A stretch of 64,000 nt of DNA from Pachyseris speciosa (lineage: Eukaryota; Cnidaria; Anthozoa; Scleractinia; Pachyseridae). The stretch covers positions 27,501-91,500 of the forward strand of contig JAEMWC010000379.1 of NCBI GenBank assembly GCA_016490735.1, given 5' to 3'. A model generated the notes under the pieces. The model was not told where the DNA came from. It saw only the letters and a list, made by a program, of their open reading frames with translations, and searched no databases. Of this stretch, positions 55,266-64,000 are shown piece after piece. Every line of letters begins with the position of its first letter. Position 1 is the stretch's first letter. The position numbers and the translations under genes are program-made.

Positions 55266-56309
55266 TCAAAACCCTCGACTTGTAGAAACATGCAGCTTAA
55301 AATTTAGCATAGTTAGAGCATCCACAGCTGGGGCACGTCTTCGTGAAAAAATCGCCCTCACTGTTTGCCTAAACTTTGGAAGCCTCCACGCATAGATAAA
55401 CGGGTCGACTAAGAACATGAGGAATAAAATCGTATCGATTACCACATTAGACATCGTAGCTTTTACCCGAGCTTCGTAAGTCTCTGGGGCAGAATAAAGG
55501 GTTAAGTACCACATGACGGTCACTGGCGCGACAAACACGAGGTGACAAGTTATAAGGAGTAAGCTGACCACGGAAAAATGTCGCTGGTCTCTTTTTCGGC
55601 GGTGTTCCGTCGCGTCCGCGATTCGAATTTCACAGGTTATGTTCCCTACAGAGGGCGTCAATTGTACAACTTGGCGTCTGTATGATAGATGTAGCGCAAT
55701 GTAGGCAAAAAGGACGAGAACGTGGATGAGCGATAAGTTGAGAAATACGTCGATTTTCTGAAATATCTTTTCTGGAACGCCCATGAATGGAGAGGCGGAG
55801 AACAGCAGACAATATACCCAGTACCGAACACGCAAATCAGCACTCTCTTTCTTGTGACAAGTTGCTCACCCAGTGTGGCGATGCGGGAACGAAATTGCTA
55901 TCAGCTGGGTCCATGACAAGAACAGAATCGTCAGAAAAGACACGTTCATTGTGACGCTGGAAAGAATTCCCGCTGCTTTTAAAATCTTGTTGTACCGTTC
56001 TGCGGTGATGGCGTCTTTGGAGACCTCGAAGTAGAAGAAAGCGAAGATCGGATCCACAGCAATGCCTGTTAGAAAATTGGCGAGAGCTAAGCCGGTGATG
56101 AAAATGGTGGGCGATTGGCGGAATGTTTTGAAAGGATCTTGATACAGAGCTATGAGTAGGAGTCCATTTGCCAGAGTCGTTAGAATTGACAAAAGCGAGA
56201 GATAAACGGCGGACAGCCGGCAGATAACCAGAAACTGATTCCAAAGAGCCACATTGCCGCTGTTTCTACTGTCGCCGCAAACTCCAGATTCGTTTAACGA
56301 ACAATTCAT
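55266..56309 (-). pseudogene. Rhodopsin-class GPCR with disrupted TM3-TM4 region
   Basis: Single-exon minus-strand reading from the ATG at 56309. TM1 (VYLSLLSILTTLANGLLLIAL), TM2, and TM3 ending in SWTQLIAIS are seen. TQL replaces the usual DRY. After FPHRHTG an in-frame TGA occurs (55866-55868). A different frame best explains the start of TM4 (LVTRKRVLICVFG). The first frame resumes before SASPFMGVPEK and carries TM5 to TM7 (LFLMFLVDPFIYAWRLPKF, a DPxxY variant). Two compensating 1-nt indels would explain this, from either pseudogene decay or assembly error. N-terminal Asn-Cys sites (NCSLN) fit an extracellular start. The ligand is unknown; cnidarians have large expansions of such receptors. 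Confidence 0.75.
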
Positions 56310-56315
56310 GCTCAA

Positions 56316-56790
56316 AATACTGTGGGGAAAGAAAACTCTTCTCGAATCTCAGACAATGCTGGCCATGGAAATCTTGAAGATTTCGACCGATGAAAATTGG
56401 TCATAGACTGACTTTAATTTCTACCAGCGCTTTGGAAACGTGCACCCTTCTATTGACAAGGTACAATACTAGATTTTAATTGTTCAAATATGACAAAAAA
56501 ATCGCTTGCGTAAAGCGATGGTTTTCTTTTCCGTTTAAGCGGAAAGCAGAAAATGCGATACCATATTGACAAGCCTTATTTGTTTTTTCGGTGAAGTCTG
56601 TGACATTTGAAATGTTAATGACGCAACAGCGGAGATGGTTATTAAACTTCTCTTAGGGTTTTAATTAGCATGTTAGAATTTCTTATTCATTCTTTGTCAT
56701 TATAGATATTTACCTCCACCGAGTTTGAGTATAGCGAGGCAAATTTCCGTTTTCAAAAATAAATTGAAATTAAAAAAAAGCACAAACACA
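56316..56790. other. GPCR upstream flank
   Basis: AT-rich, no exon or repeat recognised. It may contain the promoter of the minus-strand GPCR. Confidence 0.3.
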
Positions 56791-56792
56791 TA

Positions 56793-57149
56793 TTAAAGGT
56801 GATTTCCAGTCCGTACTGCGCAGTCTCAGCATCCCAATGTTTGTGAGGCTCACACGTTGGAATTCGAATCGATGTTATTCGTTACGAACCACTTACCTTA
56901 TAGTTGAGGCATTTTAAATTCTTTCCCAATTGTTTCTTTGATTTTTACGGCTACGAAGTTGTTTTCTCTGGTGATATCGGAAAGAACGAAGCATAAAAGC
57001 TTTGCATCAACAATAGCGGTTGACATGAACTTTGAATTTACTTCATGTGATTGCGAAACATTACATTTTGTGACGTCTTACATGAATCAAAACAAAAAAC
57101 GTAAACAAACTCTTGAGACTGCGCAGTACGGACTGCAAATCACCTTTAA
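56793..57149. mobile_element. 357-bp MITE, TTAAAGGTGATTTCCAGTCCG ends
   Basis: Left TTAAAGGTGATTTCCAGTCC and TACTGCGCAGTCTCA are mirrored at the right by TGAGACTGCGCAGTACGGAC and AATCACCTTTAA. TTAA lies at both extreme ends, so a TTAA-type duplication is possible. Non-coding. Confidence 0.75.
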
Positions 57150-57528
57150 AGGTGGTAGAACATTCAACCGGCTGCACTCCGCGGACCTTTTTTTTTTTTT
57201 TTCGAAAAAACAAAATCGCAAAGGAACTGAAAAGCCTCCGTTTTAAGTTGGTATATTTAAACGTTTTAGTTGTTACGCTGTTTATATGGATTTCGAAACT
57301 TTCCCATTCAAGCCTTTTCTGAGCGTTCTATTATTCCATTCTGTCGACGTTTTTAAAATGACCCCATTTTACTGTTTTACGCGGTGCCGAGAGTCAACCG
57401 TGAGCTTTCAACTGGAGCTTGGGTCCCAGCTGTCGACTTTGCGCATGTCAAGTCGCTCGCGCCAAATTCTAGCGCCATATTGAAAATTGTCCTCTGTCTC
57501 TGTAGAAAGGTGTGCACTCAAAGACAAA

Positions 57529-57782
57529 ATGCCTGCTCATTTTAGAGCCGTGGATAACGCCGTCGAGAAAGTTAGAAAGGTAAAAGAATATGTGGACAAT
57601 GGCTTAGGTGTTACCCTTGATGTGGCGCTGGATTTGGAAGAGGTCTCAAAGGAGAGCGAGCAAGTTAAAGAGCTCGAAGACACGATGCTTCAATACATCG
57701 CTATGGAGCGCGAGATGGACCAGTGGGTGAAAGCCGTTGAACTTGCGAAGACGGAGTTTAATAGACAATATGATGCGTCAAG
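57529..57782 (+). CDS. NSMCE2: NSMCE2-like SUMO E3 ligase, first coding exon (partial)
   Basis: Starts at the ATG at 57529 in a CAAAATGCC context and ends at a GTGGGT donor after 84 codons, phase 2. The segments TLDVALDLEEVSKES and YIAMEREMDQWVKAVELAK resemble the helical N-terminus of NSE2/MMS21. That helix packs on SMC5, and the protein sumoylates within the SMC5/6 complex. The catalytic SP-RING would lie in later exons, which are not in the window. The next 5.8 kb of intron contain a complete DNA transposon. The call rests on a short helical region, so confidence is moderate. Confidence 0.65.
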
Positions 57783-57987
57783 GTGGGTTAACATGCCTAG
57801 CAGACTGTGTAGCCAATTTGTGTGGACAACATCACTGATTAGGGTCCCGCATTAGGGTTTTAAAAACAGGGCCCGCGCAGCAAGTTTGTAACTGGGGGGC
57901 TCACTTCGAACGCGTTAACGTGAGTCAAGCAGGGGGATCCGGGGCATGCTCCCCCGGAAAATTTTTAAATTAAAGTCCTCTGAAATG

Positions 57988-58440
57988 TACGGAAGCCCAT
58001 AAGGGACAGACCTTTTCACGTAATTTAGCTACATATTACAAAAAAATCACTCATCTCGCAAAATGAAATGTACTGCAAACAATATAATTGATCACACTGC
58101 TAACAAAATACATTCGCACACTGCAAACAAAATTTATGATCACACTTCAAACAAAAAACATTCACAGACTGCAAACAAAATACATTCGCACACTGCAAAC
58201 AAAATATTCACACAGCAAACAAAATACGTTCACACACTGCAAACAAAATACATTCGCACACTGCAGACAAAATAAATCGGTGCACTGCAAACAAAAACTG
58301 TTACACACTGCTACAAAACATCGGGCTCACTGCTACGCACTGCCAACAAAACATCACGCACTGCAAACAAAAAACGCTGCACGCTGCAAACAAAAGGAAA
58401 AGTTGTGCACGCGCAGGCAGATGCGAAGAACTGGTACACA
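57988..58440. repeat. Left TIR with CACTGCAAACAAAA subrepeat array
   Basis: After about 80 bp of unique TIR come about a dozen units of CACTGCAAACAAAATAC with variable 4-10-bp spacers (ATTCGCA, TTATGATCA). It ends in CAGGCAGATGCGAAGAACTG, shared with the right TIR. These units are candidate transposase binding sites. Confidence 0.85.
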
Positions 58441-58502
58441 ATCTCGTACCCAGAGGGCCCTTTGTTCCGGCCTTTCTTGGCGCCAATTTTGACATTATCA
58501 AC

Positions 58503-59750
58503 ATGGCGTCCAGTGAGAGTGATTTTAGCGATGCTGAGGCTGACAATGGAGACGAAATCGCACAGGAAGGTTTGCCATGTGGATCTGAAAGAGAGATTAT
58601 TGAATATTATTTCAACAGAGGCCTTACTTACAGGCATATAACGCTGATGTTGGCAAGACATCACCGCATAGATATAAATGAACGTACGTTGAAACGAAGG
58701 CTTAAAGACTATGGGCTTAGAAGATGGGATGCTGTAAATGATGATCTTGTTGAACGCGTAAGAGACTTGATTATGCTTGAAATTTGCACTGGCCCAAATA
58801 GCCTGAGTGGCTATAGAACTATGTGGCATGTCCTGCGCCTAAGACATAGAATTCATGTTCCTCGACGGTTGGTTGAATCGCTTATGAGGGAAATTGATCC
58901 CCATGGAGTGGAACTGAGGAAGCATCGGCGTCTTCATCGCAGAATGTACATGTACGTGTCACCAGGAGCGAATTTCTGTTGGCACATAGATGGATACGAC
59001 AAACTAAAGCCGTTTGGCTTCTCTATTCATGGTTGTGTAGATGGCTTTAGTCGAAGGATTCTATGGTTAGAAGTTCAACGGTCAAACAAGAATCCACGGT
59101 TAATTGCAAGATATTTCTTGAACTGTGTGAAAGGTGCTCATGGATATCCGGCACGTGTTTACACTGACTGTGGAACTGAGAACGGAATACTAGCTGCAAT
59201 GCAGTGCTACCTACGCGCAGAATGTGTCGATGAATATGCGGGTTCCAAAGCTCATAAATATGTAAAAAGCACTAGAAACCAAAGAATTGAAGGTTACTGG
59301 CCACACTTCAGAAGACAGCGTTCAAGTTGGTGGATTGATTTCTTCAACGACACTCACGAATCTGACATTCTCGACCTCACCAAGGAGATTTACACAGAGG
59401 CGCTTTGGTTCTGCTTTGCAGATATACTGCAGGATGACCTTGATAAAGTAAAGGATTATTGGAATTCTCACCGCATCAGAAAGTCGAAGTACGCTACTGT
59501 GTCTGGGGTACCAGATATGATGTATTTTCTACCCGAAGAATTCGGCCGAAGTGACTGCTTAGGCCCAGTTTCTGGCAAGCTAAGGGAAATGGAAGACAAG
59601 TTGCAAGAATTGGGTGTTGATGATGACACTGACCCAATATGGGAGGAGTACTTTCTATATGTAATGGAGACAAATGGTTTTGCACACCCCGCCTCTGTTC
59701 TTGAGGCAGGAAATCTGTTTCAAAAGCTCATTCAGTTTGCCAAAGGCTGA
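58503..59750 (+). CDS. rve-fold DDE transposase, 415 aa, intact
   Basis: Single exon from ATG in an AACATGGCGTC context to TGA. An acidic start precedes a helix-turn-helix-like region (about residues 28-75, ITLMLARHHRIDINERTLKRR). The catalytic core has Asp163 (WHIDGYDKLKPFGFSIHG), Asp222 (YTDCGTENG) and Glu263 (NQRIEGYW), so D-D-40-E. The C-terminal part includes VSGVPDMMYFLP. Genes of this type, often annotated as integrase core domain proteins, are abundant in fish and invertebrates. It should act on the element's own TIRs. It faces the HECT gene across about 1 kb. Confidence 0.85.
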   Translation: MASSESDFSDAEADNGDEIAQEGLPCGSEREIIEYYFNRGLTYRHITLMLARHHRIDINERTLKRRLKDYGLRRWDAVNDDLVERVRDLIMLEICTGPNSLSGYRTMWHVLRLRHRIHVPRRLVESLMREIDPHGVELRKHRRLHRRMYMYVSPGANFCWHIDGYDKLKPFGFSIHGCVDGFSRRILWLEVQRSNKNPRLIARYFLNCVKGAHGYPARVYTDCGTENGILAAMQCYLRAECVDEYAGSKAHKYVKSTRNQRIEGYWPHFRRQRSSWWIDFFNDTHESDILDLTKEIYTEALWFCFADILQDDLDKVKDYWNSHRIRKSKYATVSGVPDMMYFLPEEFGRSDCLGPVSGKLREMEDKLQELGVDDDTDPIWEEYFLYVMETNGFAHPASVLEAGNLFQKLIQFAKG

Positions 59751-60784
59751 CCGGACAACTTTTAAAGGATTATCATTTTCAATACAGTGGAATAGCCACT
59801 AGCTTGTCAGCAAACCATGCAGTGCAAGACTTAAGCATCAAGGCCGATAAATGCAGCCTTTTGAACAACGTTTGGATGTTTAATGTTATGACCAGTTACT
59901 GGTACATCAATACAGTGTATAGTTGAACATTTTAGGAAAGTTAAAAAGGTTAAAAGAAGCAGATTTTTTGTCATCTAATCATGCTGATACTTGAATAATT
60001 CAAGGTAAAGAGATGCCAACACCTCATGCCATATTTTATGGCTTGTATGAGTTACATTGAAATCTTTTGGAAAAAAGACAAACAACTTCTTACAGTTTGA
60101 CCATCACCATCCTTCCCTCTAGTCAAATTACTGGATGCTTCAATTTATACAACAGCAGATAAATATAGGACTGACAAAAAGGGACTGGTGACTTGTGAAT
60201 TCTTTCAAATGTTTGGCATTGTGTGTGCACTCCCTGTTCATTCGTCAGATGAGAACTGTAGGTTGGAGATGGCACAGACTGCAAATATAAATATTTGGTA
60301 TCTTAAAATCAGGGATGACAGGGTGCAAAAAAGGCTCTTGATGTTGTATTAGAAAACCAAAATAATAACAACAAAAAGAAACTAAATGTAAATGTATTTT
60401 TCTTGATAATGATTACCATCTATCACAAAGAACTTTCTTGGTGTATCACAAATAAATCTGATAGCACCTGTAGAATATCAATAATGAAAGACTGAAGAGA
60501 CGGTGAACTGAAACTCAACATATGGTTACAACAATAACCAACGAAATGTGCTGCAATATAAATCTGAAAGCTGACTGCTTAATACATTATTTTGTAAAAA
60601 AGGCAGGCATTCCATATGCTTAGGTAATAGCAGGCATTAGAAATAAAATACAAAAGTATTTTGTGGTTGCCGTAAACACAACATAGCATTGTCATTTTTA
60701 GCTTCTCCAGGTACCTTAGTAAGTCTATGAAGTGCTGTCCTTCAAAGGAACTTGTTCAATTACATAACATTTTGATTCTTACTA
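59751..60784. other. Spacer between the two convergent transposon genes
   Basis: No coding sequence recognised. AT-rich, with AATAAA-type words on both strands (for example CAAATAAATC near 60450), so it probably holds the two 3' UTRs. Confidence 0.45.
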
Positions 60785-62313
60785 TCATGGTAACCCAAAC
60801 CCGTAATCCTCAAAAATGTCCTCCATGAACTTGAAGGCAAATTCCTTACAGTCACAAGTATACCTCTTATTCACTGGAATAGTGATAGTAAGGGAACATG
60901 TATTTCCACCAATTCTTTTTTCAGTCAGTGCATTGTCATGATCAAATTTTAATTTTCCTGAGAAATTCGGGAAGTGAGATCCACTTCCAAATTGCAGTAC
61001 ATCACTTAATGTGAGAACTCTGAGTTCTGCATTAGTGATACCAGGAAAAGGGTGAACATCACATTTTAATTTCCCCTTATGAACACTGCGTAGGAAGCTG
61101 TGCCAGTTATAGACAATTTCAGTCTCTTTCTCATGCAATTCAGTTCCTGGCGTTGAAAAACATGGTACAAAGCAGCTTTTGACATCCTCTACAGAAATTT
61201 CCACATGCATTAACTTCTTTAGACCATCACTGGGAAATTTACGCAATAACTCTAGAATGCCAAATGAGGCTAAACCCTTCTTGAAGCTATAAATCTCCTC
61301 AGCTACACTACTTAATACTATATGTTTGATACAAGCACTCAGAAGGTCATTCTTGTCCTCAAATGTTACAGTTGCTTTTGTGTAGCCCATATCAAAACGC
61401 TCGGGAAATTGCTCTACGGCATCAGTAAATGATACTTCATCACAACAGGATGAAATCTTATTAAGCTGGGTTAGAAACTCACATTCATCTGGAACTTCAT
61501 CCAAATGTGGTTCTTGATGGATGTCTAATACAAACCCCGCCACCATAGGACTAATGAAATGGGGCCCTGGACAACCATTTAGCAGTGCAACAGCCACAAA
61601 TTTACCAAACATTTCAAACAGGCCTTTGGCCAAGGCCTCAAGATTGTGCCTAAAAGTGATGTGAGGGTATGCTCCCCTTACAAGGGTACTATACACACCA
61701 AAACCACGGAAGAGTTCAGGAAAGAACTCCCTTGTTACCCCTCCTGAATCAACTGCTTCCTCCCCTATGAACTTAACCATTACTCTTGGTTTTAGATCTT
61801 CATCCTCTAAGCATTCAAATGCCCTCTCAACTATGTTCTTTCTGGTAATTTCAATGAAAGTGTACTGCTCAATTGCAAAACCATTAAGGGTTTGTTCCAG
61901 TGCTTCTTCCAATGACTTAGGAGGAACTAATTCACATGTTTCTTCCACTGCATTATGAGCAAGAGTTTCCTGACTGCTCAGACTCTGGTCCAAGGCACAT
62001 TTCAAAAGGAAGTCATCAACACTGTTGGTATCTGAAATACATTACATGATATCAAACAATTTATTACTTTCTCTTCTCAAGTACCAGTTTGATCTGATAC
62101 TAAATGGTACAAGTAAGTCTTTGATGGGGATCTTATAGATAAGAAGAGAACTGTTTATTATTTGTGAATGATTTGATTTGTTTATTATTTGTTGATTCAA
62201 AGAAATAATTAACAAGGGTATAAGTTATGGTCAATGGCTTTCCTTAGCTTCATGTAAATAAGTTCTTCCTTCTTTGCTTTCTTCCTTTGTTGTTATTATT
62301 GTTGTTGTTGTTG

Positions 62314-62356
<43 letters not shown>

Positions 62357-63188
62357 CATTATTACTATTATTATTAAACACCCACCTTCCGGAATTGTCA
62401 TGGCGTCAAGTTGGCCTTCGTCACCATCACTCAGAACAATAAATTGTTTGCTTTGGAAAAAGGTTGGAAGAGCATCCTTCACGCCCAGCAAAACCTCTCG
62501 CAAGATCTGCCTCGTTTGTACATTCTTCCGCAGAACTGTTATCAGTGTTATCGGACCTGTTCACAAACTCGTCAAATGGGATCAGGAAAAACGTAAGGCG
62601 CTTGTAGTCCTTACTTATTGCCTGCTTGTATGATGACAAGACAAATGGTTCCTTCGTTCCGGGAACAAAGTTAACTTCGCTGAAATTGGGAAAGAGCAAA
62701 ATGTAAGGGACGGTGCCGTCAAAAGTCTGGTCAAAGCTGGAGTGCTTTGCGATGGCCTTTCGGGTGATATCTCCCTTATCAGCGTTCGATTTCACGGTTA
62801 CAAAGTGAGTCTTGCCACGTCGACTCTTGAAAACACCATCGGTTTGAGACGCAATGCCCACCTTTACTTCTACATCCACGTTCTTCGAAGGCACTGCTGA
62901 TTTACCAGGTTGGTTCTTCTTCTTTTTCTTCTTAGGTGGTACAAATCCTACCTGACGTTCTTGTTCTCGAAGGGCATAGAATTCTGCAAATGACAACGTA
63001 CGCTCTGCGGTGCTTGAAGTCAAAGGTGAATCGCGACCGACAGTGACACTAGTTGTTGCTTCTGCTGCAGAAGAGGAACTATAAGTTGTACCAGTCGTTG
63101 TTGATGTTGAATCGATTGATGAGCCAATAACACGCGAAATTTCTTCTCTCACTGCAGTCTGAATTTCCTTCCTGAGAAACGACGCCAT
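60785..63188 (-). CDS. Transposon-borne HECT E3 ubiquitin ligase, 3 exons, 663 aa
   Basis: Exons: 63188-62615, 62556-62386 and 62031-60785. GT-AG junctions and phases are consistent, giving 1,992 nt and no stop. The N-terminal part has a Ser/Thr-rich stretch, a FAEFYALREQER helix and a KKKKKK nuclear-signal-like run. The C-terminal ~400 residues form a HECT fold: VKFIGEEAVDSGGVTREFF in the N-lobe, EMFGKFVAVALLNG, and the C-lobe ending GGNTCSLTITIPV with catalytic Cys627. Its proteins resemble the G2E3-like HECT group that is multicopy in fish and corals. The role for the element is unknown; it could ubiquitylate host DNA-repair or silencing factors (inference). The first intron is only 58 nt; otherwise a frameshift must be assumed. 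Confidence 0.8.
62288..62378. repeat. (GTT)n/(ATT)n microsatellite in the HECT intron
   Basis: About 25 trinucleotide units between the second and third HECT exons. Confidence 0.95.
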
Positions 63189-63216
63189 GTTGGCTACACA
63201 TCATAATACTTAGTAC

Positions 63217-63594
63217 CAGTTCTTCGCATCTGCCTGCGCGCGCACATTTTTTCCTTTTGTTAGTAGCGTGCAGCGTTTTTTGTTTGCAGTGCGTGATGTT
63301 TTGTTGGCAGTGCGTAACAGTGAGCCCGATGTTTGGTTGCAGTGTATAACAGTTTTTGTTTGCAGTGCGCCGATTTATTTTGTTTGCAGTGTGCGAATGT
63401 ATTTTGTTTGCAGTGTGTGAATGTATTTTGTTTGAAGTGTGATCATAAATTTTGTTTGCAGTGTGCGAATGTATTTTGTTCGCAGTGTGATCAATTATTT
63501 TGTTTGCAGTGCATTTCATTTTGTGAGATGAGTGATTTTTTTGTAATATGTAGCTAAATTACTTGAAAAGGCCTGTCCCTTATGGGCTTCCGTA
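63217..63594. repeat. Right TIR with the same subrepeat array, inverted
   Basis: Inverse of 57988-58440 with about 95 percent identity over the outer 180 bp by eye, but fewer internal units. Runs from CAGTTCTTCGCATCTGCCTG outward to GGGCTTCCGTA. Confidence 0.85.
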
Positions 63595-63600
63595 GAAATG

Positions 63601-64000
63601 GCCGGAAATGCATTTAAAATTAACATGGTGTGGTGAAACTTATATACTTCCAGCAACAAAACAGGGGTTTTTTAAAACAAGAATAATCAGTTTTCGATGA
63701 AACACTTGTTAAATAGAAAAGTAACTTCAATTTTTTTAGTATTACTTGTTTTTTTACTGTTGAAAAGTCCCCCCCAGCCCCTCCCCCTGTGCAGTGCCTG
63801 AAAAACCATGCTACACTGGCCCTGTATATTTACTGGCTAGCTGGCGTCCTTATGTTACTTATACGTCCTTATACACGTACACTGTGTCATCGGCCATCCC
63901 CTGCTGGAGGTGGGGGGGGGGGGGGGGGGGAGATTGCTGGTAAGGGAGGAGACTTTTTATAGGGCCCCTCCAAAGTCCTTAATTGCCCCCTCCTAGATGG
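63601..64000. other. NSMCE2-like intron continuation, no exon
   Basis: Contains a G-run at about 63911-63931 and C-rich words, with no exon signal I can support. The later NSMCE2-like exons must lie beyond the window. Confidence 0.4.

Larger units (their letters stand above)
57982..63600. mobile_element. Complete IS3EU-like DNA transposon (57988-63594) with HECT cargo
   Basis: The TIRs begin TACGGAAGCCCATAAGGGAC at 57988 and end with its inverse at 63594. They are flanked by a 6-bp duplication, GAAATG (57982-57987 and 63595-63600). Each TIR is 0.38-0.45 kb and consists largely of repeated CACTGCAAACAAAATAC-type units. The inside holds a plus-strand transposase (58503-59750) and a minus-strand HECT gene (63188-60785), convergent. 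An rve-fold transposase and a 6-bp duplication fit what I recall of the IS3EU superfamily. Both genes are open, so the copy may be autonomous. Confidence 0.85.

Overview
The window is animal nuclear DNA: many short exons with GT-AG introns, no operons, and very dense mobile DNA. The protein similarities I recognise (VPS11, an NSMCE2-like SUMO ligase, a rhodopsin-class GPCR) and the mix of Penelope-like retroelements, tRNA-derived SINEs, THAP/DDE transposons and CCAAT-rich MITEs suggest an anthozoan cnidarian, probably a stony coral. That assignment is inference, since no marker gene is present.

Layout. (1) 285-7769: a hAT-like element with AGTTAA repeats at both ends. A complete ISL2EU-like transposon (about 496-7056) has inserted into it. 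The inner element carries two convergent genes: a THAP-DDE transposase (minus strand) and a nine-exon SAP-SWIM-YqaJ-Ulp1 protein (plus strand). (2) 7899-42706: 36 exons of VPS11 on the plus strand, the HOPS/CORVET tethering subunit. Only the 5' coding end is missing, and the joined exons stay in frame for 915 codons. The introns are filled with MITEs, SINEs, simple repeats, Penelope-like elements and an R2-type retroelement tail. One intron has U12-type signals and apparent AT-AA ends. (3) 43063-44516: a further Penelope-like element with a 14-bp target duplication. (4) 47017-48850: the 3' part of a minus-strand type II membrane glycosyltransferase-like gene. (5) 49 kb-55 kb: no genes seen, mostly tandem and inverted repeats built on the palindrome CGAGTCGTACGACTCG. 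(6) 55266-56309: a minus-strand single-exon GPCR whose frame is broken. (7) 57529-57782: the first coding exon of an NSMCE2-like gene. Its intron holds a complete 5.6-kb DNA transposon (57988-63594, 6-bp target duplication GAAATG) that encodes an rve/DDE transposase and, convergently, a three-exon HECT-domain ubiquitin ligase.

The strongest theme is two apparently intact cut-and-paste transposons with the same architecture. Each has long TIRs, a transposase facing a second gene, and that second gene encodes a ubiquitin or SUMO pathway enzyme (Ulp1-like protease in one, HECT E3 ligase in the other). Both sit in introns of host genes. All gene models were made by reading splice sites and phases by eye; no alignment or database search was possible.
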